From: Myxococcales bacterium | GTDB lineage: Bacteria > Myxococcota_A > Polyangia > Fen-1088 | Reading direction: 5' to 3' | Assembly: GCA_003170035.1 (NCBI GenBank) | Contig: PMZX01000492.1 | Span: forward strand, 1-9,375 | DNA: 9,375 nt | Shown: one piece after another, positions 1-6,282 of the stretch | Numbering within the stretch: the first letter of the stretch is position 1 | How the letters are laid out: every line of letters starts with the position of its first letter | Notes under the pieces: generated by a model | Database searches by the model: none | The model's input: only the letters and a program-made list of their open reading frames with translations | Told to the model about the DNA's origin: nothing | Made by a program: the position numbers and the translations under genes

Positions 1-534
1 CTAGAACTTGTACGTGATCTTGCCCGCCATCTTGAGGGTCACATCCACGGTCCAGTTCTGTTCAGGCACGCGCCCGGCCATCTGCAGTTCGATGACTGTG
101 TTGTCGGCGGACCAGACGCTTGTGATATCGATGGGTGCAGGTGTGCTGACTTCGATGGCCGAACTGGACTGCGCGTTCTCGTCGCGGTCATAGCTGGCGA
201 TCTCGGTGGTCTTTTCAGAGCTCGTGGAATCGGCCATGGTCAAGTGCGCCACCTTGACGAAGTCAAGGTTGGGCAGGCCACCAGTGGCCGCGACTGAGAC
301 CTGGTGGAGGAAGACTTCGGAATTCATGCGTTTGGCCCATGCGGTGTTGGATGACGAGAACGTGAAGGAAGTGGTCACCGAGACATCGCCCAGCAGATTC
401 GCCTTGGGCACGCCCTGCATCTTCACGCCGTGCTGGGTGACCTCGACCTCGGGCATGTTGGCTTCAATGGAAAGCGTGCAGGCTCCCGCCATCGTGGCCA
501 GGGCCGGGATGATGGGGAAAAGTCGAAGGGTCAT
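1..534 (-). CDS. Small putative lipoprotein of unknown function
   Basis: This complete 177-residue ORF has its stop codon at bases 1-3. Residues 1-18 form a hydrophobic signal segment ending MAGA before Cys19, which resembles a lipobox (Ala at -3, Gly at -2, Ala at -1). Thr at +2 is not an inner-membrane retention residue, so an outer-membrane lipoprotein is the likely fate (inference). The mature part is rich in Ser, Thr and Val with alternating hydrophobic residues, which suggests beta structure, and it ends in KITYKF. I recognise no domain. The start is supported by a GAGG Shine-Dalgarno about 8 bases upstream that overlaps the TGA stop of the preceding gene, so the two are probably translated from one mRNA. 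The shared operon suggests that it works with the upstream exported protein. The function is unknown. Confidence 0.8.
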   Translation of the reverse strand: MTLRLFPIIPALATMAGACTLSIEANMPEVEVTQHGVKMQGVPKANLLGDVSVTTSFTFSSSNTAWAKRMNSEVFLHQVSVAATGGLPNLDFVKVAHLTMADSTSSEKTTEIASYDRDENAQSSSAIEVSTPAPIDITSVWSADNTVIELQMAGRVPEQNWTVDVTLKMAGKITYKF

Positions 535-544
535 CGTCGGTGCC

Positions 545-1219
545 TCACCAGATGTAGACGATGAGCCCCAGTTTCACCGAGGATCCTATCGCCTTGACCG
601 TCGGATCCTGTCGCACGACCACCTCGGTCGTGCCAGTGGCGCCGGCGTTCTGCGGGGTGGCGTCGCGGATCGCGGCATCGACATTGTGCACTTTGCCGCG
701 AACCATGGTGACGCCTCCGTGGAGGAAAAACACGACCCTGCGAGAGCCGAAGTCGAGACCCAGGTGCCCGTTCATGTACTCGTAGCCGACCCGTTCCAGC
801 AGCGGGCTGCCGTCGAAGCCGCCCCCGATGACCTTCTTGGCCAGAGGGTTGGCGTCGCCGTTCTGATAGCGGCCATATTCGAAGCTGGCCGAGGGACCTG
901 CGGCAAAGGGCAGAAGCGTGATCCCGGTGCGCCAGCCGCGGCTGATACCGTTGGTTCCACCTCCGCCTGAAACGCGCACCCAGCTAAACGGTCGAATCGC
1001 CAGCGAGCCGATGAGGCCATCCGGCACGCCCACGTCAGCCATCAGGCCGAAGATGGGCAGGCGATTGGGTGACGGAGGCGCCGCCGGTACGGTGACCATC
1101 GGAACATTGTCGCCCTGCTCGTAGTCCTCCCAGGCCCAGGCCGGCAGGGCCGCGCCAAGTAGCAGCGCAGCGGCGAAAGCCTGGGCGAGACGCAACCTCA
1201 TGCTCCAGTATATCGCCAT
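545..1219 (-). CDS. Secreted outer-membrane-type protein, function unknown
   Basis: The protein has 224 residues. A signal peptide covers residues 1-29 (hydrophobic core AAALLLGAAL, cleavage after AWA), followed by an acidic, Pro-rich mature N-terminus. The rest is Gly-rich with alternating hydrophobic stretches and ends in LIVYIW. A C-terminal aromatic residue after alternating hydrophobics resembles the terminal strand of outer-membrane beta-barrels, so a small barrel is plausible (inference; no named family recognised). A second in-frame ATG at 1201 (residue 7, MRLRLAQ) would give a more conventional signal peptide. Neither start has a well-spaced Shine-Dalgarno, so the choice is open. It is the first gene of a two-gene operon, with the lipoprotein starting 10 bp after its stop. 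The AT-rich region upstream is the likely promoter. Confidence 0.78.
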   Translation of the reverse strand: MAIYWSMRLRLAQAFAAALLLGAALPAWAWEDYEQGDNVPMVTVPAAPPSPNRLPIFGLMADVGVPDGLIGSLAIRPFSWVRVSGGGGTNGISRGWRTGITLLPFAAGPSASFEYGRYQNGDANPLAKKVIGGGFDGSPLLERVGYEYMNGHLGLDFGSRRVVFFLHGGVTMVRGKVHNVDAAIRDATPQNAGATGTTEVVVRQDPTVKAIGSSVKLGLIVYIW

Positions 1220-1227
1220 CTAGAGCG

Positions 1228-1320
1228 TAATCTTAAATACTATTAATTGGTATCAAAAATATTCTTGTGACAGCCGGTCCTCTGGACGCAACTGGCTGCA
1301 GGTATTGGGTAATTTAATAG
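1228..1320 (-). promoter_or_regulatory. AT-rich upstream region with an inverted repeat
   Basis: This is the most AT-rich stretch in an otherwise GC-rich window, directly upstream of the exported-protein gene that starts at 1219, so it probably contains its promoter. I could not pick a convincing -35/-10 pair. Inside it, CAGCCGGT (1271-1278) and ACTGGCTG (1291-1298) form an inverted repeat matching at 7 of 8 positions. The half-site centres are 20 bp apart, about two helical turns, as expected for a dimeric regulator. A smaller GTCC-TCT-GGAC hairpin lies within it. The role as an operator is inference. Confidence 0.35.
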
Positions 1321-1405
1321 ACACAGCGTGGCAGAAGCAGACCGCGCTAGCACTGAGCGCCGCGGTATGGCGTTAGGTCCGCAGGCGATCGCCGGGCGCG
1401 CGAGC

Positions 1406-1425
1406 CGGGTGGGCTACCCTGCCCG
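1406..1425 (-). terminator. Possible terminator hairpin after the nucleotidyltransferase-kinase gene
   Basis: A GC-rich dyad (CGGG...CCCG outer stem, GGG/CCC inner stem) lies about 25 bp beyond the stop of the gene ending at 1448. Read on the minus strand it forms 4 bp, a small internal loop, then 3 bp. On the plus strand the middle positions become G-U wobble pairs. There is no T tract, so this is a weak candidate. Confidence 0.22.
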
Positions 1426-1447
1426 TGTCACAGGCGCAAACCAGGCG

Positions 1448-2542
1448 TCAGGAAACTCCGTACCCTCTTACGAACGGCTCGATTGTCTTGGCCCGGGCGT
1501 GACGTTTGACGAAGGCATCCCGGTCACTGGCCGATTGAAAAAGATACACCGCATAGCCTCCCCATCCGCCGCCGCAGTACTTGCATGTCAGACATTCTTC
1601 CTGGAACGGCAAGGGATTCATCCCTTCTTGCATTTGGGCGGCATGGCTCATGCGTATGGCGTCCGCCAGCCTGTCCGCATCTTCGCGCAACACCGCCTCA
1701 CCCGCGACCATGCTTGCGTCGTGAATCAACTGGTAGTTGCGGTTTCGCGCTGCGATCTCTGGCGTGTCATGTTCTTGCTCGGTATACAGCAGGGCCATCA
1801 GTCCACGGAGCATGTCGCCCGTGCGCTTCAGATGTAGCTCTGGCCGCAGCCCGCTCTTCCACACGCACAGTCCGGTCTCGCTGATCACGGCGGGATCTTG
1901 CCATCCCACCCCCAGATTCAGCTCACTGTCGACGCCGTCCTTTCCATTCAGAAGCGCCCATGCGGCACTTCCACCCAGGCCCGAGCGTTTTTCGTATTCC
2001 CAGGAACTGATCGAGACCAGTGGCGAGATGGCACAGTTCACGATGAGCCCGCCGGGCCGGGAAAAGCGCGGCACATCCAGCCACCCGCCGGCAAAATCGA
2101 CCCGCAAAGGTGCTTTCCTGGGGGCGCGGATCCATCGCACGATTCCTGTGGTCGAGACCGGCGGAAACTTCGGGGGTGTCTTGGGCAGCACGACATAGCT
2201 GGCCCCGATTCTTGAACACACGGCGCGTTTTTGTCCGCCGTATTGATCGTCCTCGGTAACCGCCAAGATATCCGGCCTGAGGTGCAGAAAGTGATCCTGA
2301 AAATCCAACCCCAATTCAAGGTTTTCTCCCATCACCACGCTGTCGACCATGACAAGGGATTGCAGCAGGGCCAGCTTGTGCTGGTAGGGAATGGACGAGT
2401 GCCGCTTCTTGTGCGTCCACAAGACTTCGTCCGAAGCGAAGCACACGGTCAGGTGATCGCCAAGCGCCCTTGCCTCGTTGAAGAACTGAACGTGACCGGC
2501 GTGCAGGATGTCGTAGCATCCGGACACAAAGACTCTTTTCAT
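1448..2542 (-). CDS. Fused HldE-C/TagD-type nucleotidyltransferase and GHMP-type sugar kinase
   Basis: The protein has 364 residues. Residues 1-138 form a cytidylyl/adenylyltransferase-fold domain: GCYDILHAGH at 8-17 is the HxGH nucleotide-binding motif, and STTGIVRWIR at 129-138 fits the second signature (S-T-T-x-I-x-x-R). Residues about 143-350 match a GHMP kinase of the HddA or fucokinase type: motif 1 APLRVDFAGGWLD (144-156), the phosphate-binding loop SGLGGSAA (187-194), a QDP segment (215-217) where relatives have GxQDQ, and motif 3 CGGGWGGYAVYL (323-334). Known families with both activities phosphorylate a sugar and then attach a nucleotide, so the likely role is one-polypeptide sugar activation for a surface glycan (inference; the sugar is unknown). 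Only about 30 residues separate motif 1 from the phosphate loop, against roughly 80-100 in ordinary members, so this domain is shortened. The gene follows the GspF-like gene by 14 bp on the same strand. Confidence 0.88.
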   Translation of the reverse strand: MKRVFVSGCYDILHAGHVQFFNEARALGDHLTVCFASDEVLWTHKKRHSSIPYQHKLALLQSLVMVDSVVMGENLELGLDFQDHFLHLRPDILAVTEDDQYGGQKRAVCSRIGASYVVLPKTPPKFPPVSTTGIVRWIRAPRKAPLRVDFAGGWLDVPRFSRPGGLIVNCAISPLVSISSWEYEKRSGLGGSAAWALLNGKDGVDSELNLGVGWQDPAVISETGLCVWKSGLRPELHLKRTGDMLRGLMALLYTEQEHDTPEIAARNRNYQLIHDASMVAGEAVLREDADRLADAIRMSHAAQMQEGMNPLPFQEECLTCKYCGGGWGGYAVYLFQSASDRDAFVKRHARAKTIEPFVRGYGVS

Positions 2543-2556
2543 GGCAGGTCCGCACC

Positions 2557-3579
2557 CTACAGGCGATCGATCCGATCGGGAAGCTGATACGCCCCGCTGA
2601 TCGAGCCAAAGATCACGCCCAGCATCTTGGCCACGGCTGCCGCCAGCAACACGGCGACCAGCAGGCCCAGCACCAGGAACGCCGCCAGCCGAGCCCGGCG
2701 GAGCACCGATTCCGACAGTTCTTGCGCAATGCGATCCAGCGCGTCGTCCAGTTCCCCGGTGCGTTCCGCCACCACCACCTGACCCAGCGCGCTCGGATCG
2801 AACACGCCGAATTCGGCCAGCGCGTCGGTCAGGCTGCCACCGCTCGCCAGCCGATCGCTCGCCGGTCCGATACGCGCGGCCAGGCTGGGACTCGACATGC
2901 CCTCGCTCGCCAGGCGCAGGGCACGGATGACCTCCACCCCGGCGGCAAGCGCGGTGGATAGGCCGCCTGCCAGTCGCATCCCGTACAGATCGTGATACAG
3001 CCTGCCGGACACCGGCATGCGCAGCAGGACCCGATCAGCGTCAACCTCCAGGCCCAGGGCAGCCACCAGCAGGGGCAGGGCCAGCAGGCCGGTGACGATG
3101 GCGGCGACCAGGCCCACCATGCCGAACATGTTCCGCAGGTAGATGGTCGCCAGGCTGCCGTTGCACGCGCCCGTCTGCATCGCCGCTGGCAGGGAGAGCA
3201 ACGGGCCGACGAAGACGAGCGCGGCCAGCAGGTACAGCGGATAGATGGAGTAGACAAGCATCCGCCCCACCAAACGCTGCGCCTCCTCCAGTTGCTTGAC
3301 CCGGCGGCCGAGCGTCTGCTCCAGCCGGCCGGACTCTGCGCCCCCCGCCAGCAGCGCCCGGGTCGCCGGATCCACGAGCGCGCCGATCTGGTCGAGCGCC
3401 TCGGCCAGCGTCGCCCCTGTCTGCAGGCGGGCGCCCGCCCGACGCAGGGCCGCGCGCAAGGCACGGGATTGAACCCGCGCCATGTCGGCCAGGGCCGTGG
3501 TCATGGGCACCCCCGCTTTCACCAGGGCCAGCAAGCTGCGGCAGAAGACTAGGCGCTGGCGCAGGCGAACCACGGCCAC
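2557..3579 (-). CDS. GspF/PilC-type inner-membrane platform protein (orphan)
   Basis: The protein has about 340 residues with two T2SSF domains: residues about 12-130 (FCRSLLALVKAGVP... through AESGRLEQTLGRRV) and about 200-325 (RLAGGLSTALAAGVEV..., AERTGELDDALDRIA). Hydrophobic spans lie at about 107-132, 153-178 and 299-325, the usual three-helix topology. The family is the inner-membrane platform of type II secretion and type IV pilus machines and couples the ATPase to pilin assembly. No ATPase, pilin or secretin lies in this window. The frame stays open to a GTG at 3768, but third-position GC in 3580-3768 drops to near 57%, while the codons just after 3579 look strongly GC3-biased. I therefore chose the GTG at 3579 (residues VAVVRLRQRL). 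The usual N-terminal cytoplasmic segment of about 60 residues is then missing. The start is uncertain. Confidence 0.85.
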   Translation of the reverse strand: MAVVRLRQRLVFCRSLLALVKAGVPMTTALADMARVQSRALRAALRRAGARLQTGATLAEALDQIGALVDPATRALLAGGAESGRLEQTLGRRVKQLEEAQRLVGRMLVYSIYPLYLLAALVFVGPLLSLPAAMQTGACNGSLATIYLRNMFGMVGLVAAIVTGLLALPLLVAALGLEVDADRVLLRMPVSGRLYHDLYGMRLAGGLSTALAAGVEVIRALRLASEGMSSPSLAARIGPASDRLASGGSLTDALAEFGVFDPSALGQVVVAERTGELDDALDRIAQELSESVLRRARLAAFLVLGLLVAVLLAAAVAKMLGVIFGSISGAYQLPDRIDRL

Positions 3580-3907
3580 CAGGGGATGGCGGTCCCACCC
3601 GGTCTGCCAACGATTTCGACCGGCGGGTGCAGGAGAAGATCGACGGGCGTCTCTCGGCGTGCGGGAACCTTCCCGATCCGACCCTGCACGCCCCGGAACG
3701 CGTCCAGGCAGCGTAATGGGGCGGCTCTTGTCGCCGTTTCCGGCTCCTGGTGGCGCTTCATCTACCACGCGGGACAGTGTACTCCATCACGCCCTCGTGG
3801 ATTGGCGCGCGGCGAGTTCTCTCGGCGATTTCGCTCGTATTGCAGTTGTAAGGCCAAGCCTCCAGAATGTTTTGGTTAGTAGCCGCGTTCTGAATTCGGG
3901 TCACGGT
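3580..3907. other. Divergent intergenic region between GspF-like and lepB
   Basis: If the GspF-like gene starts at 3579, this 328-bp stretch separates two divergent genes and should hold promoters for both. A weak sigma70-like candidate for lepB is TTGCAG (3840-3845), 17 bp, CAGAAT (3863-3868). A short imperfect hairpin with a CACG/CGTG stem lies near 3782-3801. On the minus strand 3549-3761 is an ATG-initiated 70-codon frame with fairly high third-position GC (about 78%), offset from the GspF frame. It could be chance, a tiny gene or the remnant N-terminus of the GspF-like protein. Confidence 0.4.
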
Positions 3908-4429
3908 ATGGAAACCAATGCCAAGTCGTCCCGTCTGCCTGCCTTGCTGCGCGCAGTGCTGATCGGGCGGAGACCCAAACGCACGCTCGCGCGTATCGTG
4001 GTGCTCGTCGTTGCCATCCTTCTCGCGCGCTCCTACCTGGTGCTTCCCATACACGTGAAGGGGATCAGCATGCTCCCGACCTACCAGGACGGAGGGATCA
4101 ACTTCGTGAACCGCCTGGCCTACCTTCGGTCCGAACCCAAACGCGGCGATGTCGTGGGCATCCGCCTGGCCGGACAGAGCGTGATGTATATGAAACGGGT
4201 CGTCGGTCTTCCCGGCGACACCGTTGCCTTTCACAAGGGTCATCTGCTCATCAACGGCGAACAGGTCGAGGAACCCTACCTGCAGCCCGGCTGCGACTGG
4301 GAGATCCCGCCCGAGACGCTTGGGCCCGGCCTGTATTACGTTGTCGGGGACAACCGCTCGATACCGGAGAGGTTCCACGAGAAGGGCAAGACGCCAAAAC
4401 AACGTATCGTCGGGAAAGTCCTGCTATGA
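3908..4429 (+). CDS. lepB: Type I signal peptidase (S26 family), compact
   Basis: The protein has 173 residues and cleaves signal peptides from exported proteins on the outer face of the inner membrane. One N-terminal membrane helix spans about residues 28-47, preceded by Arg and Lys. The family boxes are in order: GISMLPTY (52-59) with the nucleophile Ser54, KRGDVVGIR (78-86), MYMKRVVGLPGDTV (93-106) with the general base Lys96, and YYVVGDNRS (143-151). The usual continuation of the last box (D-S-R-x-W/Y-G) is replaced by IPERFHEKGKTPKQ before IVGKVLL. The protein is much shorter than E. coli LepB (about 324 residues) and lacks its large insertion and second helix. ATG 3908 is chosen because the helix and boxes follow at normal distance and upstream codons look non-coding; the Shine-Dalgarno is weak. 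Its stop overlaps the next start by ATGA. It may be the housekeeping enzyme or a substrate-dedicated paralogue. Confidence 0.9.
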   Translation: METNAKSSRLPALLRAVLIGRRPKRTLARIVVLVVAILLARSYLVLPIHVKGISMLPTYQDGGINFVNRLAYLRSEPKRGDVVGIRLAGQSVMYMKRVVGLPGDTVAFHKGHLLINGEQVEEPYLQPGCDWEIPPETLGPGLYYVVGDNRSIPERFHEKGKTPKQRIVGKVLL

Positions 4430-4962
4430 AGAAGCCCGTTCCCCTCATCCTCGCCGCGCTTTTGATCGGCCTGGGAATCTGGGGCTGGCGCGCGTGTTTT
4501 CCCAGCCCCGAAAATGCCATTCGCTCGCGCCTGCACGATCTGGCTCGCACCGTTTCGTTTGAACCCGGCGAAGGAGCCATTCCCAGAGGCCTCAAAGCGC
4601 GAAGCGTGGGGGAGTATTTCACCCCCGACGTGGCGATCAGCCTGGATGTCCGCGGCTTTGAAGCGCACGAGTTGCAAGGGCGCGACGAACTGATGCCAGC
4701 CGTGATGGGGGCCATGCAGCGCCTGAGCGGGCTCAAGGTCGAGTTCCTGGACATCAACGTCACCCTCGATGCCGGCAAGCAGAAGGCCGAGGTCAACCTG
4801 ACGGGCAAGGCCACCACCGCAGGTGAACCGGAGTTCCAGGTGCAGGAGTTCAACTTCAAGTTGAAAAGGGTCGATCGCACCTGGCTCATCTACCGGATCG
4901 ATACGGTACGGACGCTGTCGCGAGCCACCACCTTCGTCTGCCCCCCGTCTGAGCAGGGATGA
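4426..4962 (+). CDS. Membrane-anchored NTF2/SnoaL-like protein
   Basis: The protein has 178 residues. Residues 5-21 are a single hydrophobic segment after two lysines, an uncleaved signal anchor or signal peptide. Residues about 30-170 have the pattern of an NTF2/SnoaL-like cone fold: an N-terminal helix (ENAIRSRLHDLARTV), a DVAISLDV strand, a helix beginning GRDELMPAVMGAMQRL, then long strands (VEFLDINVTLD, KAEVNLTGKAT, EFNFKLKRV, WLIYRIDTVRTL). Such folds bind small molecules or mediate protein contacts, and no catalytic residues can be assigned here. The ATG overlaps the signal peptidase stop (ATGA), so translation is very probably coupled. The pairing suggests a periplasm-facing partner of the peptidase or a protein of the same export process (inference). 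The family assignment rests on overall pattern and is moderate. Confidence 0.8.
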   Translation: MKKPVPLILAALLIGLGIWGWRACFPSPENAIRSRLHDLARTVSFEPGEGAIPRGLKARSVGEYFTPDVAISLDVRGFEAHELQGRDELMPAVMGAMQRLSGLKVEFLDINVTLDAGKQKAEVNLTGKATTAGEPEFQVQEFNFKLKRVDRTWLIYRIDTVRTLSRATTFVCPPSEQG

Positions 4963-4991
4963 GCCCTGAACCGATCCGGCACCTGTGCGAC

Positions 4992-5025
4992 CCCGGCTGA
5001 TGAGACGCGAAGAAGGCGAGCCGGG
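4992..5025. terminator. Possible hairpin between convergent genes
   Basis: CCCGGCT (4992-4998) and AGCCGGG (5019-5025) are perfect complements around a 20-base loop, in the 80-bp gap between the convergent NTF2-like and methyltransferase-like genes. A competing 7-bp pairing, AGACGCG (5003-5009) with CGCGTCT (5038-5044), overlaps it. Neither has a T tract. The position suits a bidirectional terminator, but the structure is weak. Confidence 0.25.
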
Positions 5026-5042
5026 ACCGCCGCGAGCCGCGT

Positions 5043-6140
5043 CTACTGGCTCCCCGTGTCCTTCAGGAAGTCATCGACCTCGATCAGGTTCAACCACGCC
5101 TTTCGGTTCGTATCCAGGCCTTGGTAGGTCAACTCAACCGGCAGCTTCAGCTTGCTCTGCTTGCCACGGGTGATGATCCCACAGCCACCGTCGACGTTGA
5201 TGGTAAACATCTTCAGGTCATCGTGCGTGGCCCTGAGCTGGACCCATGCCTTCCACCCATCGCCCTTCCAGTCCGCCTGGTTAGGCAGCTTGGGCACCGT
5301 CTGTTGCTCGACCGTGGTCGGATTGCAGTCATGAACGACGATGCTTCCGCCCGGGTTGAGGACCTTGAGGGAATTGGCGATGTCGCGGGCGACCTGGCCA
5401 GCATCGTGCACGCCATTGATGAAGATGAGATCGAAAGTCTGTTTGTTCTGCGCGAAGAATTCATCGGATGTCATTTGAAAAGCGGCGTTCCACTTGCGAT
5501 CCGGGTCGACGCCGATCTTGATTCGGCACCCGATCGCGTCGAAGTTCTGATCTCTCCCGCCCTGGCCAACCTCCAAGTAGGACTGATAGTCGTGTTTCGC
5601 CCGCATGAGGTTGAGGACATCGGTTCGGGTCCTGGGAGGACTGACCACGGCATTGAGGGGGCCCGCGGGTGGCCAGCACAGGAAGTTGTCATTCCAGGTG
5701 TGCGGGTCTTCGGGCTCGTTGATCTTCAGGCATTGCATCCCCTTCAGGGGGCCGTCGTAGTACCACTGGAAACCGTAGTCACGCGGCGCGCAGAGAAAGT
5801 TGTCGCCCCATCCGTCGGGATCGGAACCCTCCTCAAACTTGGTGCAAACCATCCCGCTGATGGGTCCCAGGCTCGACCAGCGCAGGCCAAGATCGCGGGT
5901 TGAACAGAGGAAGTTGTCATTCCATCCGTGCGGATCCGTCGGCTCGTCGACCTTGGTGCAGAACATCCCAGGGATCCAACTGGCCGACGACCACCGCAAG
6001 ACCTCCAGCTTTCCGGGGGCAGCCGGCGCCGTCGGCTTCTTCGCCGCCGCGTGAGCCGGCTTCTTCTTTGCCGCATACGCGGGCACGGAGCCGGAAGCGA
6101 GCAGGAACACAACCAGCCATGCCGTGCGGAATCGATTCAT
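5043..6140 (-). CDS. Exported protein: three Trp/Cys repeats plus methyltransferase-like domain
   Basis: The protein has 365 residues. Residues 1-23 are a clear signal peptide (core AWLVVFLLASGSVP, cleavage after AYA), followed by a Lys/Ala/Pro linker to about 43. Residues 47-160 hold three tandem repeats of exactly 38 residues (feature at 5661-6002). Residues about 172-330 match class I SAM-dependent methyltransferases of the surface-polysaccharide type: YLEVGQGG (188-195), the acidic strand-2 end GVDP (210-213), FDLIFINGVHD (236-246), LNPGGSIVVHDCNP (261-274) and GCGIITRG (319-326). In this family FIDG is usual; here Asp is replaced by Asn242. The start is fixed by an AGGAAG Shine-Dalgarno and by the signal peptide, although the frame is open further upstream. 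SAM is not expected in the periplasm, so the domain may be repurposed, non-catalytic, or exported to an unusual place. The function is unknown. Confidence 0.87.
   Translation of the reverse strand: MNRFRTAWLVVFLLASGSVPAYAAKKKPAHAAAKKPTAPAAPGKLEVLRWSSASWIPGMFCTKVDEPTDPHGWNDNFLCSTRDLGLRWSSLGPISGMVCTKFEEGSDPDGWGDNFLCAPRDYGFQWYYDGPLKGMQCLKINEPEDPHTWNDNFLCWPPAGPLNAVVSPPRTRTDVLNLMRAKHDYQSYLEVGQGGRDQNFDAIGCRIKIGVDPDRKWNAAFQMTSDEFFAQNKQTFDLIFINGVHDAGQVARDIANSLKVLNPGGSIVVHDCNPTTVEQQTVPKLPNQADWKGDGWKAWVQLRATHDDLKMFTINVDGGCGIITRGKQSKLKLPVELTYQGLDTNRKAWLNLIEVDDFLKDTGSQ
5661..6002 (-). repeat. Three tandem 38-residue (114-bp) Trp/Cys repeats within the exported protein
   Basis: Each unit follows the pattern hydrophobic-x-W, then G-M-x-C-x-K, an acidic D-P, and W-x-D-N-F-L-C. 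Cysteines fall at residues 61/79, 99/117 and 137/155, and the Trp of WxDNFLC at 73, 111 and 149, an exact 38-residue period. The two cysteines per unit, 18 apart, suggest one disulfide per repeat after export (inference). Units also share DNA: a 17-base identity lies at 5680-5696 and 5908-5924, 228 bp (two units) apart, which indicates fairly recent duplication or strong constraint. I do not recognise a named repeat family. Confidence 0.85.
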
Positions 6141-6144
6141 TGGT

Positions 6145-6150
6145 CTTCCT
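6145..6150 (-). promoter_or_regulatory. Shine-Dalgarno AGGAAG deciding the start at 6140
   Basis: AGGAAG lies four bases before the ATG of the exported methyltransferase-like gene. It is one of the two good ribosome binding sites in the window and, with the signal peptide that follows, rules out the longer reading that begins at 6383. Confidence 0.7.
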
Positions 6151-6282
6151 TTGCTAGAGATACCGTTGCTCAGTTCGCCCGTGGACGCGGGCTCAACTCG
6201 GGTGGCCATCCTCGATCGCGGGCCGGTCCAGGTCAAGCCGATGCTTTGCGTCCCACCCCGGCCCAGCTGAGCGCATAGGACG

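Noticed and set aside
206..970. Long plus-strand open frame (254 codons)
   Set aside because: It is antisense to the lipoprotein and exported-protein genes, has no domain or hydrophobic logic, and arises from high GC; the minus-strand genes have signal peptides and operon spacing.
1328..1837. Plus-strand open frame of 169 codons
   Set aside because: It is mostly antisense to the kinase half of the fusion gene, which carries conserved GHMP motifs.
3482..3907. Upstream extension of the signal peptidase frame
   Set aside because: The extension overlaps the GspF-like gene on the other strand, is Arg-rich with no export signal, and ATG 3908 places the membrane helix and catalytic boxes at normal distances.
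5121..5903. Plus-strand open frame of 260 codons
   Set aside because: It is antisense to the exported methyltransferase-like gene, whose repeats, motifs and ribosome binding site are clear.
6177..6192. Small hairpin GCCCG/CGGGC in the divergent intergenic region
   Set aside because: Only five base pairs with a six-base loop; common by chance at this GC content.
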